NCBI GenBank assembly: GCA_963576565.1 | Contig: OY755045.1 | Coordinates: forward strand, 39,142,667-39,206,666 | DNA length: 64,000 bases | DNA from: Aspidapion aeneum | Taxonomy: Eukaryota > Arthropoda > Insecta > Coleoptera > Brentidae | Direction of reading: 5' to 3' | Program-made: the position numbers and the translations under genes | Notes under the pieces: model-generated | Seen by the model: the letters and a program-made list of their open reading frames with translations, nothing else | What the model was told of the DNA's origin: nothing | Database searches by the model: none | In this document: positions 22,150-32,879 of the stretch, in pieces | Layout: every line of letters starts with the position of its first letter | How positions within the stretch are numbered: position 1 is the stretch's first letter

Positions 22150-24186
22150 AGCCACAAATGGCAAACATCACCAATCAAGAAAAACGGGCAATCAAGAACC
22201 TGCAGACTGACAAATCAATCTAGATTTTACCAGCCGATAAAGGAAATGCGACAGTAATCATGGATGCCAAGACAGAGAGATAGAAGAATTTCTAGAGAAA
22301 GAAGACTACGAAACACTGTCAAAAGACCCAACCACAACCATAGAAGGGCGCATCTAAAGGACGTTGAAGAAGTATGCTAAAAATATCCCGGAGGCCGTTA
22401 GATCGCGCCTCACTCCACACCACAGTAAGGCACAATATTTTTGTGGACTTTCAAAGATCCATAAAAGCACTGCCACCAATTAATAGCTCCAGATACTCAC
22501 CGATTACCACTTTGTAGAGGTTTTTGTTGGATATAGTTCAACCATTACAGAATAAGTCCGAATCTTTTGTCAAAAACACGGAACATTTTGTCGAAGTTTT
22601 AAAAAGGATCGAATTAGATACTGATGTTAGATTTGTAAGTTTTGATGTGGAAAGCCTTTACACCAACGTGCCAATAAATGAGTCCCTCATTATCATAAAA
22701 ACAAATTTCAAACTGATGATACGCTTCACGTACGTAAGTTTTACGCGCAAAATAATGGACTTTCAATGGGTTCGTCTCTTTCGTCAGTGGTAGCAAACAC
22801 CTACATGTAGTGGTAGGGCGGCAGGGTAGTGCCGTGGCGCCAGCATAAATCTCTTGTAGTCAACTCACGACGACTACAACTGTTGCGCTGAAAAGGAAAG
22901 AAGCCTATCGTCTATAACCAAGTTGTGATGGGACGATAGCGGTGTTAGATAGATGCAAGTCTAACATGTAGCAGGACCACGTTTCGGAAGGCGTGTAAAA
23001 GCGTGGGTCCACTGTGTATTCTTGCGACGCAGTATAAAGATCCCTGCTCTCAAGAAAGAGGTGTCAGGTAAAATTAAGTCCACTTAGAGAAAGAAAACTT
23101 GCATCCTAAGGGGCACGTGCATAAGTACCGACAAATCGGGGTTTGCGAAAAGGGCGCGCCGTGTGCTTAGTCGCTAGACCAAAAATGGTCTCCTCACCAC
23201 TACTACTACTACATGAAGTGGTTTGAGGACCATGCAATACGGCAAGAGTCAAACCAAAACTATGGCTACGATACATGGATGACACATTTATCAATGGCCG
23301 GAAAATTATGACGAACTGAATTAAGAATTTTCTACACCATCTAAACGGTATTCGACCAACAATCAAATACACCATGGAAATTGAAAAAGATTCGGCCTTA
23401 CCTTTTTTGGCCTCCTCTCAAATAAATAGACAAAAACATTCAAACCACTGTATTAGGAAACCCACACACGTACCTACGTAAATTTTAAATCTAATCATTC
23501 TGTTGCTAGAAAACAAGGAGTTGTGAGAAGTATGTACTTAAGAGCCGTAAATAGTATTAATGAAAAATTAACCACAGAAATTAACAACATTAAAAAGGAC
23601 ATACAACAGAATGGTTATTCCGAGAAATTAGTATGCTCAACGATCTTTAAAATTAAAAACAGCTTCACGCTTAACTTCGCTGAGTATAAAATAAAATCCT
23701 TTTTATTTATTTATTTTATTTGTAAAAACAAACGAAATGTGGCAAATTCTCAAAATAATATTCCATTGGATGTTATTAACATTCCAGATGTTCAAGGGAT
23801 TTCATAAAGCATAAGATAAATAGCCAAACACTATATTATAAAAACGGTATTTTTATCGGGAACTACGATAAGGAGTTTTGTAACTAAAACAATACGGGAA
23901 AGTCGCTCAAATAATAAAGAATGTATTTACCGAATTCCATGTAAGTGTGGTAAATCACGTGTAGGTAAAACGAACGCCCTTTTCAGGTTAGAGTAAATCA
24001 ACATCTAAAAAGTACATAATTAGAGGATATTGAAAAATCCAGTTTAGCGGATTATGCATGGTCAAATAATCATAGACTGGAATTTTAAGTTTACACTTAA
24101 AAACGGTTAGAGATAACGTATAATAATAACAAACCGAAAAGTCGTGTTTAAAATAAATAAAGACAATGGGAGTCCGAAAATTTTTT
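22150..24186 (+). pseudogene. Penelope-like retroelement (RT plus GIY-YIG endonuclease), dead, split by a SINE
   Basis: With several stops and frameshifts the plus strand gives the PLE order. An N-terminal segment reads KNLQTDKSI then ILPADKGNATVIMD (about 22200-22270), followed by KIH and an RT segment with SESFVKNTEHFVEVL, VSFDVESLYTNVP (about 22636-22675) and GSSLSSVVANTYM. After the SINE come WFEDHA, IPLDVINIPDVQG and the endonuclease motif ECIYRIPCKCGK, VGKT (23919-23972), then LADYAWSNNHRLE. The end carries CCGAAAAGTCGTGTTTAAAA and GACAATGGGAGTCC, also found at 45.7, 46.86 and 51.15 kb. PLEs combine a telomerase-like RT with a GIY-YIG nuclease, which fits what is seen. Confidence 0.85.
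22814..23208 (+). mobile_element. SINE copy 2, longest copy, inserted in the PLE reverse transcriptase
   Basis: Flanked by a 13-bp target duplication with one mismatch, CTACATGTAGTGG (22801-22813) and CTACATGAAGTGG (23209-23221). Removing the insert restores the PLE reading frame across ANTYM/KWFEDHA. It starts TAGGGCGGCAGGGTAGTGCC, a head nearly identical to the start of the unrelated-bodied repeat at 57097, then joins the body shared with SINE copies 1 and 3. It ends in CTTAGTCGCTAGACC, a hairpin and (ACT)n. Confidence 0.88.
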
Positions 24187-24267
24187 TCTACTCAATTATT
24201 GTGTGTAAAAATAAAATAGGATTTTTTTAAAACAATTTTATAATAAACAACGTCCTTTTTTCTACAG

Positions 24268-24371
24268 GTGGTACAATCACGCAGGCATGGAACCCAACCT
24301 TATCATACCAGGACCCAGAACCAGACAACTCGGTCCTGTGCTAGCAATAGAAGCGGTCAATTCTGATGACG
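24268..24371 (+). CDS. Dscam: Dscam-family gene, exon encoding the middle of Ig5
   Basis: Acceptor TTTTTTCTACAG ends at 24267; donor GTAAGA begins at 24372. The first base completes the Arg left open by the exon at 13102, and the next codons are TGG TAC. That places the invariant Ig Trp exactly where the strand after EYR requires it. The peptide runs WYNHAGMEPNLIIPG, then TRQLGPVLAIEAVNSDD. GPVLAIEAV is a stretch I associate with Dscam2/3/4-type Ig5. The exon leaves with one base (G). It sits only 80 bases after the end of the dead Penelope-like element. No alternative exon copy is visible nearby. Confidence 0.93.
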
Positions 24372-24973
24372 GTAAGAAAAATATATTTAATTTTGTTATA
24401 GAATATACAAGATGTTTTACCACAAATATCATCTTCTTTGTCTATGATTGATTAAAAAATGTCGGGTAAAATTCTATAAAAAAAATTAGTTTGTTATATT
24501 TAAATATTTAGAAAGGTAACTTTTCAAGGCCGAAACTACCTAGTCAAAAACTGTGGTCAATATAACGGTTGCAACAACTTTCGATGCCGCGCCCTCGTAC
24601 CCAGAATGCCCTGGTATCCATACTAATGACACATTGTTAGCGCTAGCAAGCGCATTCAGCGAATCCTTACAGCTCCTCATAGTTCTCGGTGAGACCGTAT
24701 AGGAATCAACCGCTCTTAAGGCTGCTTGACATTTAGGTTAATATGTACGTTTTATATTTTCTTGAAATCAGAAAGAAACGAGAAATGTAAGACATATAGG
24801 GTATATTATTTAAAAAAAGAAGATTCTTTATGTCGAAATTCATATAGAAACTTAAATCTTTTGTATTAATCATGTTGATTACAATTTAAATCTCTAAAGG
24901 GGGTGTATACGAGCTACTTAATCAACCTATTGAGGATTCACCCACAAATTTATATTTCTTTTGATCTTTTGAA

Positions 24974-25848
24974 GCCTAGCGATGCCAGAGAAGCGGTTAA
25001 GGGAGAAGAGGACCATGTGTAACCATGTGTAACCATACCGCCAAGGGATGCATGGAAGGAGGACGAAGTTGAATTCCTTAGCGATGCCACGGTCTGCTGT
25101 ACAGACAGATCAAGGCTGACAGACCGCAATTCGATCAGTGCAGGAGTGTACGTGGAAAGCCAGGGTATTGGTGCTACTCTCTTGCATCCATGAAATTAGG
25201 AACGAAACAGAAAAACGCCTCTGCATCTGTTCAGACCGCCAAGCTGCGCTGAAAGCACTGTACAAACCAACCATGTCCGCGGGTTTGGTGCAGGAGTGTG
25301 CGGATGCACTTCAGGAAACGAGAAAGCGGACGAACTCGCCAGGGGAGTATCCCGGCAGAAATTCGTTGGGCCAGAGCCTTTCCTGGGGCTCACACGAGGG
25401 CAAATGAAGTCGGCCCTTACAGAGTGGACCCAGAAAGAAATACAAAAGGAATGGACCAACACAGGAAACGCCAGACAGGCGAAGGAATATGTGACAGGAT
25501 ACAGCAAGTCCCGTAGGGTCTGGCTGCTCCGTAGAACACGAAGAGATGTAGGAGCCATAGTGGGGTTCCTAAGCGGACACTGCGTCACCTGGCAAAGAGG
25601 AGAGTAAAGGAAGATGCGATATGCGAGCGATGTTGAACCGAGGACGAGACACGAGACCTCGGCACATTTCCTCTCATCATGTGAAGCATACAAGGAGGCA
25701 AGAAGAGAGGTATTCGAAGAGAAAGCCTTTGAGACGGAGGACCTTCTGAATCTGAGATGGCCCGATATTCTGGATTTCCTTAGGGAAAGGCGCTTCATGT
25801 GTCTAGTCGCCGGGCCTAGAGCCTACTTCACACTACTACTACTACTAC
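24974..25848 (+). pseudogene. 5'-truncated LINE (jockey/R1-like): RNase H and C-terminus, ACT-repeat tail
   Basis: A perfect 13-bp duplication TTGATCTTTTGAA brackets it (24961-24973 and 25849-25861). The coding sense shows RNase H pieces: CYTDGSRLTDR, then ICSDRQAALKAL, then GNEKADELARGVS, with a small deletion between the last two. C-terminal pieces follow: VGPEPFLGL, YSKSRRVWLLRRTRRDVGAI, VGFLSGHC, HFLSSCEAY and LRWPDILDFLRERRF. Frames change several times, so it is dead. The 3' end reads TGTCTAGTCGCCGGGCC then CACTACTACTACTAC, resembling the SINE family's 3' end. Truncation at the 5' side with an intact 3' tail is normal LINE insertion behaviour. Confidence 0.88.
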
Positions 25849-26103
25849 TTGATCTTTTGAATATGTCCTCGCAATATCCCTTTCAATATTTTTTTTATAA
25901 CTCTGGGCTAGAGATATTTGCTGATACTGATTATTTCTGTCTTAGAAGTGACGTCAAATTTTGCCTCAAACCCGAGGCTACCGTGACTGATACTGCATTT
26001 TGGAAGTTGGTCTGTTTTTCCATAAATGTCATCATCATCATCAACATTCATCGTCCCTTAACACTGTTTACGCTCGTACCGATGAGTGCCGAAAATTTTT
26101 GGG

Positions 26104-26200
26104 TAGGGTACGAAGTACTAATATCCCCTCATTGAGGATTCACCCACAAATTTATTTTTCCTTTGGTCTTTTGACTATGTCCTCGCAATATCCCTTTCAG
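26104..26200. repeat. Second copy of the sequence interrupted by the LINE
   Basis: CATTGAGGATTCACCCACAAATTTAT then CTTTTGA, TATGTCCTCGCAATATCCCTTTCA matches 24930-24973 joined to 25862-25890, the sequence on both sides of the LINE. Two diverged copies therefore lie close together in direct orientation, and the LINE entered one of them. Confidence 0.75.
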
Positions 26201-26662
26201 TAAAAATATATCTTCAAAAAAATTTCGTACGGCATTTACATTGTTAATTAGATTCCATTTTAAAACAATGGATTGATAACTTAAACAAAACTAAAGTATT
26301 AAAGAAAAATTGCAATAAATAGAATTTTTTCTTAACAGCTTTTCGGAAACTTTTACCATCTGTTCCTTATACCTAATAATAATAATCTTCTTTCGTCTGA
26401 TGACTTTCATTTGGTTTTATTTTACGAGAAAACTTCGCTTCTTTTAACACCCCGCGTTATTCTTTACGGAAAAATTTAAAAACTCCTTTGTATTATTTTC
26501 TAGCCCAACGGCGACGCACGAGCTTCCAGGTTTTATGATAACGTTGACAAAGCATCTACTAGATGCAGTTTTTAAAGAAAATTAATTAAAAAAAATATTT
26601 TTAGTCCGTGGATTTAATGTAAAATTATACGTATCAATTTGAAATTTTGCACTAGCGGGTAC

Positions 26663-26905
26663 TGAAATAGCGGTATCGAAATAACGACACTCAAAATAGC
26701 GATGTAATGAAAGAGCGACTATCAACATAGAGGTGTAACAAACTATCGATTGTAACAAATTAGCGATGTAACGAAATAGCGATGTAACAAAATAGCGACT
26801 ATAAAATAGCGATGTAATAAAATAGCGACTTTAAAAAAAAAAACTTTCCTGACTTTTTTCCCGGGATCTTAGATGGTGTGAATCGGAACCGAACCAAACC
26901 AAACT
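26663..26905. repeat. Arm of a foldback-type repeat: AATAGCGATGTAACAAA tract plus GGGATCTTAGATGGTGTG block
   Basis: A run of units like AAATAGCGATGTAACAAAATAGCGAC is followed by CCCGGGATCTTAGATGGTGT and CCAAACCAAACTGAACCG. The same order, AATAGCGCG/AATATCGC then CGGGATCCTAGAGGGTGTG then CCAAACCAAACCGG, occurs in the centre of the foldback element at 20055-20290. This is a second, one-armed member of that family. Confidence 0.65.
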
Positions 26906-27159
26906 GAACCGAATTCGAGGATTTAGGAGTTAAAACCCCTCCATGATGCAAATAATTATGTGCATTGTTAATAAACTTATTCGAAAATCTTCGTATAAAG
27001 TTTTTGATATGTATACATTCGCATATTTATATATCGATTAAAAAATAAAATAAAATAACGCCTTGTGTTTTATTTAAAAAAATAAATCATGTGGCAAAAA
27101 TTTGATAATTCTTTGATATATGTCATTTTTGACATCTGGTTCCTTATTCTTTAAAGGTT

Positions 27160-27420
27160 TTCCGGGGAGGAATTGTTCACATGAATCCACGGTTACCATT
27201 GGTCAGTTTGTAGTATCTGACTTTAAACTGACGCGGAACGGATAGTTTTTGGTTGAATATTTGACACATCTGCTCTTCTGCTTTGTTATAGGAGAATTTG
27301 AAGTGACATTTCTGTTGAAAACACTTACAAAAATATGTCATTACTATCAAATTAATGTCAGATGTATGATTTCGATCAATGGTAACCGTGGATTGATGTG
27401 AAAATTTACTCCCGGGAGAT
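27160..27420. mobile_element. MITE with 45-bp inverted repeats just upstream of a Dscam exon
   Basis: CCGGGGAGGAATTGTTCACA then ATCCACGGTTACCATTGGTC on the left is mirrored on the right by GATCAATGGTAACCGTGGAT, TGATGTGAAAATTTACTCCCGGG. It is about 260 bp, with no coding content. It ends about 200 bp before the acceptor at 27617. Confidence 0.8.
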
Positions 27421-27617
27421 ACTTTACAGGATAAAGCACCGGATTCCGATGATTCAGAAAAAAAACTTCAACTTTACTAGTTTAAACGTCACTGTCAAAT
27501 CAATATTAACGGAGAGCTATTGAGTAAAATATGGTTAAACACCCGGTACATACAAAATCTCAAAATGAAATAAATTAAACACTAGCAACTAATAGACGTT
27601 CGTAAATCATCCGACAG

Positions 27618-27756
27618 GTGGCGTATACAGATGTTCGGCGACTAATGCGGGAGGCGAAGCCACGGCGGAAATGCGCCTTCTCGTTTCCACGCCATTACAC
27701 GTGGAAATTTCACCCCCAATGCTCAGCGTACATATGGGAGGCAGCGCCGAATTCAG
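27618..27756 (+). CDS. Dscam: Dscam-family gene, exon for the end of Ig5 and start of Ig6
   Basis: Acceptor ...CCGACAG ends at 27617; donor GTATTT starts at 27757. The first two bases join the G left by the previous exon (Gly), giving DDGGVYRCSATNAGGEA, with the Tyr-x-Cys that closes Ig5. Next come EMRLLVSTPLHVEISPPM and LSVHMGGSAEFR, the first strands of Ig6; LSVHMGG is a strong family mark. The exon ends in AG, completed as Arg by the next exon. Splitting Ig domains between exons in this manner is usual for the constant part of insect Dscam genes. An ORF from 27671 reads through the donor into intron and is not the real product. Confidence 0.94.
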
Positions 27757-27851
27757 GTATTTTTTGATTTATATTTACGAGAAAAGAAATAGCTTTCTTA
27801 GAAAAATATCTTTTAACAAGGCAATATTTTATCCCATCCAGATTCTAAATA

Positions 27852-28605
27852 CAGTCGAACTTCGATAACTCGAACGTTCGGCGTTTTCGTATTTTTTGTA
27901 AATCAAAATTTACGTGTTTCTGTAAGGAACAATTGGTATACCTGCAATAATTCTGATACAACCAAGTCTATATTAAAAACGTTCACCTCTAATACATATG
28001 AATACATAAATTTTTGTATGAATGTACATATTTATTTTAACGAAAAAAAGTCGTTTTTTGTGACTTAGTAACGTACACAACCACTAAACGTATAGCAAAT
28101 CAAATATAAGTTACACTGAATTGCGTCTTTAAAACATTCCAATGCAAACAAACAAGTTAGAACGATTCATAATTAGGGGAAAATTTGACTTATCGAAGTT
28201 GGCGCCACATACCTAATGAAACATTCCAAAAAATAAAACATCCTAAGGCACTTAGCTTCTTTACCCAAAGGATAAGTCTGGCAATACAACGTGGCAATGC
28301 CGCTTCAATTCTCGGGACTCTTCCAGCTGAGACAGGTCTGAATGAAATTTTTTACTTATAATCATTGTGTGGATATGTGTTGTATATTTTCTTTTATTTT
28401 TATTTTAATTATTTATTTATTTATGTATTTTCAGTAAATTAAAACAGTATGTTCGAGTTATGAAGATATTCGACTAAGTGAACTTTGAGTAACACAAAGT
28501 TCAAGACTAAATTATATTTCTCACCCTTGACGCTATTACCAACAGCTTGGTTCGACTTATCAAAGATTTTGAGTTATCGAAGTTCAAGTTATCGAAGTAC
28601 GACTG
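27852..28605. mobile_element. pogo/Tigger-like non-autonomous DNA transposon
   Basis: Starts CAGTCGAACTTCGATAACTC and ends GTTATCGAAGTACGACTG, inverted repeats of the pogo type, with TA on both outer sides (27850-27851 and 28606-28607). A second inner repeat (GAGTTATCGAAGTTCAAG) lies next to the right end. At 754 bp it is too short for a full transposase and no pogo catalytic or CENP-B motif is readable, so it is a deletion derivative. Confidence 0.78.
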
Positions 28606-30344
28606 TATTCATAAAGTTGTACACTAGGATTCATAAATAATTATGCAACTAGAATAACTTGATAACAATGCAATTGCTGCACATTCTTCCTTGTCTTGTT
28701 CACATCTATTCGGTATGCGTTAATCGGGGGTTTTGATCATATACGTATTATTCCAATACCCCCTGTTACCCATTTCCACAATAACTGGCATTTGATGCAA
28801 ACATTCAGAAATAAAGATACGAAAAATGCATAGATACCAAATTTATATAGATAGAGTTTTTGTCAACTGTGCGCCAATGATTTGACCATACCATATGGAA
28901 ATAATATGCACATGTGCTAATAGCTTATGTTTTTTAAACAAGAGGTCGCTCTGAGCTATAGAGGTCGTAAATGATTTTTACTGTCAAGTGATATTTCTGT
29001 TTAAAAAAGTGTCAATAAATTCCAAGATAACGACTAAGATGTTCGCCCAGAATATTTATAAGTAAGTGACCTAACAAATCTCAGGATTCTCAGGTAAAAG
29101 CCCCGACCTCCGAAACATGCAACCAATAATTTTAACTATCAACAAATACAGAATAATCAAAGAATTTTCTGCGATTTTATTAGGGACATTTTGCACGCAC
29201 TTTATCCTATATTAACGCGACAAATGACAGATGTCACGTGATGTTCCAAGTCCAATTATTACTTTTTGCAGACACAATATGTATTTATATTTATCTGTCA
29301 AAAGCCTGTTTTGTGTCTTGTAGGCAAAACCACTAGGGAAATTCTGAACAACCAATACCAGTGAAAAACCGCCAGCAAAATAGATCCTTTTTGTAGTAAG
29401 CTAATCGCAGATTCAATAAAATGATTTTTTTGTTTTATTTAGAAACGTTCTGATCTCCTGTAATTTTCTGCAATCTCTAACCGTTTTCAAGAAAAAAGAC
29501 AAAAAAGGAAAATTTGTACCCTGCTAAATGGCATTAAAATTTAAAATAGTCACTACATTAAATTATTTTAATTTTATGCGAGTTTTATGTAATTTCTGAA
29601 TAGCAATCGAAAACACAAATGATCATTTTTTGAATTTTTTCTTAAAAACTGTCAGAGATACAAAAAAATTATAAAAGATTAAGAAGTTCTAAATTAAACA
29701 AGGAATTCAATCTATGTTTTTTAATCTGCCAGTGACTTACTACAAAAAAGTTTTAAAGGAAAAAATGAGGCATGACTCCGGTATCAATGTAGTTTTTTCC
29801 TAATATTTGGAATGCTTAATGATGTATGCCTTGTGGTTAAATACACGTTCCAGATTTGAGCTTAACATCTCAAAAACCTATGTTTATACACAGTTTTTCT
29901 TAAAATCACTCAAAGAATAATCTTGTGAAGTTTGTCGACATACTTGATTAACACCCTGTGTGCTTCTTCTTTTTTTTTACACACCTTGCAGAACATTGAT
30001 GACTTTTGGTTAGATGGTGAACAAACCAACAACACATATCTACTAGTTTTTATAACAAATAGGTTTCAATAATTGGCATAAAATTAAATCTGCCGATTAC
30101 CTTGCATTGGTAGTTGAAGTAATTGTTTGGTATCAAAAATATTTTAAATTTAGGTTACATTTTTTCATAACGTCCTATGCGCAGCAACACTGTCTAAATA
30201 AAGAAACTCTGCGTTATTCGGCCACAAACAAGGACAAACATTAACCTTAAGAGATAATGTTTACTCGAGATAACTACACATGCTTCAAATAAAGGATAAT
30301 GTGAAAAATTGGACATGCAAAAGGTCCCTATTATCCTAAACTGC

Positions 30345-30690
30345 TTCTCGAACGCGCTGTAGATGCGCTGCTCCCGTGCTGCTCATACTCCGCGCGCAAA
30401 CACGGATTCGTTCTGTTTTTGTGTTATCAAGTTGCGCGCGCGCCCTTTCCCAAAAGTTTGCCGAAAACCAGCTTTCTTCGGCTCCTCTTAGTGTGTTCGC
30501 AGATCCTTTGGGACGGCATCCGCAGTTTGTTGTCGAGTTGCCATTTCAATGCGTGTTTGCTGTTTTTCCGTGGATCGTAGAAAGTTCGTTGAAATGAATT
30601 TGGGGAGCGGCGTACATAAGGAGTGCGAGCTGAGCGCGAGCGGCGCTCATACAGCGTGCGAGCGGCGCACACGCGGCGCCTTCGCGGAGT
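30345..30690. mobile_element. CpG-rich inverted-repeat element
   Basis: CGCGCTGTAGATGCGCTGCT, CCCGTGCTGCTCATACTCCG on the left has a diverged mirror on the right (GGAGTGCGAGCTGAGCGCGA, GCGGCGCTCATACAGCGTGC). The block is much richer in CG than the surrounding intron. ORFs of 73-93 codons exist on both strands and contradict each other. I read it as a GC-rich MITE; a CpG-island regulatory element is the alternative. Confidence 0.5.
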
Positions 30691-31077
30691 ATTTTGGCAT
30701 ATACGCACTTTTAGAAAGTTTTTGCGATATTATTTATGTGTACTTACATATCATTGAAATCATTTCCTTAAGAGTGCATGTCCACATAAAATAAATCTCA
30801 GAAAATTCCTTTCAACAGTTCATTTTGACTCTTTGTCCATTTGAGAGTAGGTTCTATCATAAATTTATGTTCCCCTGATAGTTCCTAAGAGTAGACTTGC
30901 ATGGTAATAGCTCCCACTTTGCTCCGCTAGGTTCGAGAGTTGCTTTCTGATATAAAAATCAATCTGTTCACTACCGAACAGCTCTCTACCCATGCGCTGT
31001 CTGACAGCTAATCTAAGCTGCCTGACAGTTACCCTCTAAAATGAAAACGCACCCTAAAAACTTTTACTTTTATCTAG

Positions 31078-31280
31078 ATGTGTGGTGTCAACTCAAACAG
31101 GCGGTCCACACCTAATCACGTGGTACAAAGACGGACGACAGCTACCAAGTACTGGACGAGGGCCGAGCGAGACACTTATTGTTAACAACGTGGGAAGGGA
31201 AGACCGGGGCATGTACCAGTGCATTGTGCGAAGGGCTGAAGGTGATACTGCGCAAGCTGCTGCAGAACTACAACTTGGAG
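31078..31280 (+). CDS. Dscam: Dscam-family gene, exon encoding most of Ig6
   Basis: Acceptor TATCTAG ends at 31077; donor GTAAGC begins at 31281. The first base completes Arg, followed directly by the first Ig6 cysteine: CVVSTQTGGPHLITWYKDG with the core Trp. Then RQLPSTGRGPSETLIVNNV and REDRGMYQCIVRRAEGDTAQ with the closing Tyr-x-Cys, ending AAAELQLG. The exon leaves with G, completed as Asp. Length and both cysteine spacings are normal for an I-set Ig domain. LITWYKDGRQLP and REDRGMYQC are hallmarks of the Dscam family. An ORF starting at 31082 reads past the donor and should be ignored. Confidence 0.95.
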
Positions 31281-32879
31281 GTAAGCGTCTAGTTATTAAA
31301 TAAATATTGTTAAGATTCTCCAAGGTTTGAGGATCAAGGTTGATTAGAAATTTCATTTAAATAAAACCTTTATCCTTACCAAAGCCATTAGATTTTAATT
31401 AGTTAAAAAACACTATAGTCTTATCACTAATTGGTCACTAATTTATGATACCTCTAAAAAATTGAAATATTTTAGTTTATGAGATATTAGTTGATACGAA
31501 GTTTACATTGCGTTATAGCACAAAGTATACTAGTTCCTGCCATGCTATTGGTTGGTTCTGAGATGTATTTTTTGTATTGTTCTTGATAAGTGGGGAGGAG
31601 TTAATTAATTTTTTAATAATTTCTACAGCAAGTTTAGGGTTTAAAGACCCTGATACATAGTTGCTTAACTTATTGTCTCTGGATGCTTTGTGTTTTCCTA
31701 ACTTAGGAGTTTCGAAGATCACGGGAGGCACAATAGCCTCTGCATTAGGTTCTGTATGACAGTCTACCTTCTGAGGGGTCTTCCTTCAAGAGGCTTATGA
31801 TTCTGCAGAAGCTTAGTGCTATGTACTTAGCTTTATCACATTGTCTGCATGTGCGCTGATCTCTGTAGATTATCATTTAGTTCAAGTGTTACCTTAGTGT
31901 GCAATGACCGATTATTAGCCTCTTCACCTATCTGACTGCTTTCATATTTAGCTTAAGGATATTACAGGTAAGCAACGTTAAGAGGACCTCACCATTCTCT
32001 TCCTGTGATTTTTCTTAAGTGTTGAAGGCCATTGGTTTCGATGTTGTTCATCCACCCAACTCTTAATAAAGCCACGTATTGGTGTTTTTTGAGTACCAAA
32101 TAAAGCATCTAGACCTATAAATGGATCTCCTTGCTAGATAATGCCCACATCCATGCAAGGGTAACCTTTTTGTCTTTCATCAAGGGTAAAAGGGAGTGGA
32201 GGCGTCGTTCAAAACAATTTTTGGGTTTATTTGTTGACTTTGATTGCTCCTTGGCTACCTAAGAAGATTATGATATTATTCAGATACAATAAATCACTTA
32301 ATTTCTCTTGGTGACTTTTTAAAATAAGTCCCAGTGTCCCTCATTTCAAATCAATTTCGTAAGTCATAATTCCGTTATTCTCAATGAATTTGTCGCACCT
32401 AGATGGCCTCGGGCGGTCGCACAGGTTACCCTGCCCTGGAGTCGGCCTTGACCTTCTTTGGAGTCGGCCCTGCCCTCTCTTAGGTTAACATAATCTTTCT
32501 TTACCTTCGCAAAAACAAATATGACTATATGGAACATTTCAAGGTATCTAAGTTTAGTTAGTGTGTGCATAATTAAATTTACATTGCATTTAGGAGGCAC
32601 ATAAATAGAGAACTGGTATCCCTTTTAAGTATTTATTTAATATACCACTCAAATTAAAGCCACAAAATGCAAGGCGACTCGGCTTTAAAACCGCGAAGAA
32701 TGATTGCCGAAAAGTTTATAATGTAGCTAACATAGAATAAGAAATGTGTAGGGATAGTTTTTTAATTAAAATGTTCGAAATAGGATAAAAAAGCAACACT
32801 AATCTTTTGCACACTTATCATCATCATCAATAGCAAATTACAATATGTTATTAGCAAACAAAACTCATAAGCAAAATGT

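Larger units (their letters stand above)
13220..24267 (+). other. Dscam intron (about 11 kb), transposon-filled
   Basis: Between two phase-matched exons. It holds a triplicated tandem repeat (15.1-15.5 kb), nested inverted-repeat elements (16.6-19.2 kb), a foldback element (19.8-20.7 kb), and a Penelope-like element with an inserted SINE (22.1-24.2 kb). From 13.2 to 15.1 kb and 20.8 to 22.1 kb I see only unassigned sequence. The stretch 20770-21420 is less AT-rich and looks like degraded coding sequence on the plus strand, but no domain is recognisable. Confidence 0.85.
24372..27617 (+). other. Dscam intron (3.2 kb)
   Basis: Holds a truncated LINE (24974-25848), a 100-bp duplicated segment on either side of it, an arm of the GATCGAAA/AATAGCGAT repeat family (26663-26905) and a MITE (27160-27420). 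The stretch 24400-24900 shows nothing recognisable. Confidence 0.85.
27757..31077 (+). other. Dscam intron (3.3 kb)
   Basis: Contains a pogo-like TA-flanked element (27852-28605) and a CpG-rich inverted-repeat element (30345-30690). From 28610 to 30340 it is AT-rich with no recognisable feature. A T-rich tract and TATCTAG lead into the acceptor at 31077. Confidence 0.85.

Noticed and set aside
25196..25798. 200-codon minus-strand ORF
   Set aside because: Antisense shadow of the LINE RNase H and C-terminal coding region, which reads sensibly on the plus strand.
30376..30794. ORFs of 73-93 codons in the CpG-rich block
   Set aside because: Overlapping frames on both strands, no domain, explained by low stop frequency in GC-rich sequence.
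31513..32600. Minus-strand ORFs of 72-78 codons as a gene
   Set aside because: The first can be extended upstream only a short way before stops. No domain, no splice-site pattern I trust and no repeat partner in the window, so left as unassigned.
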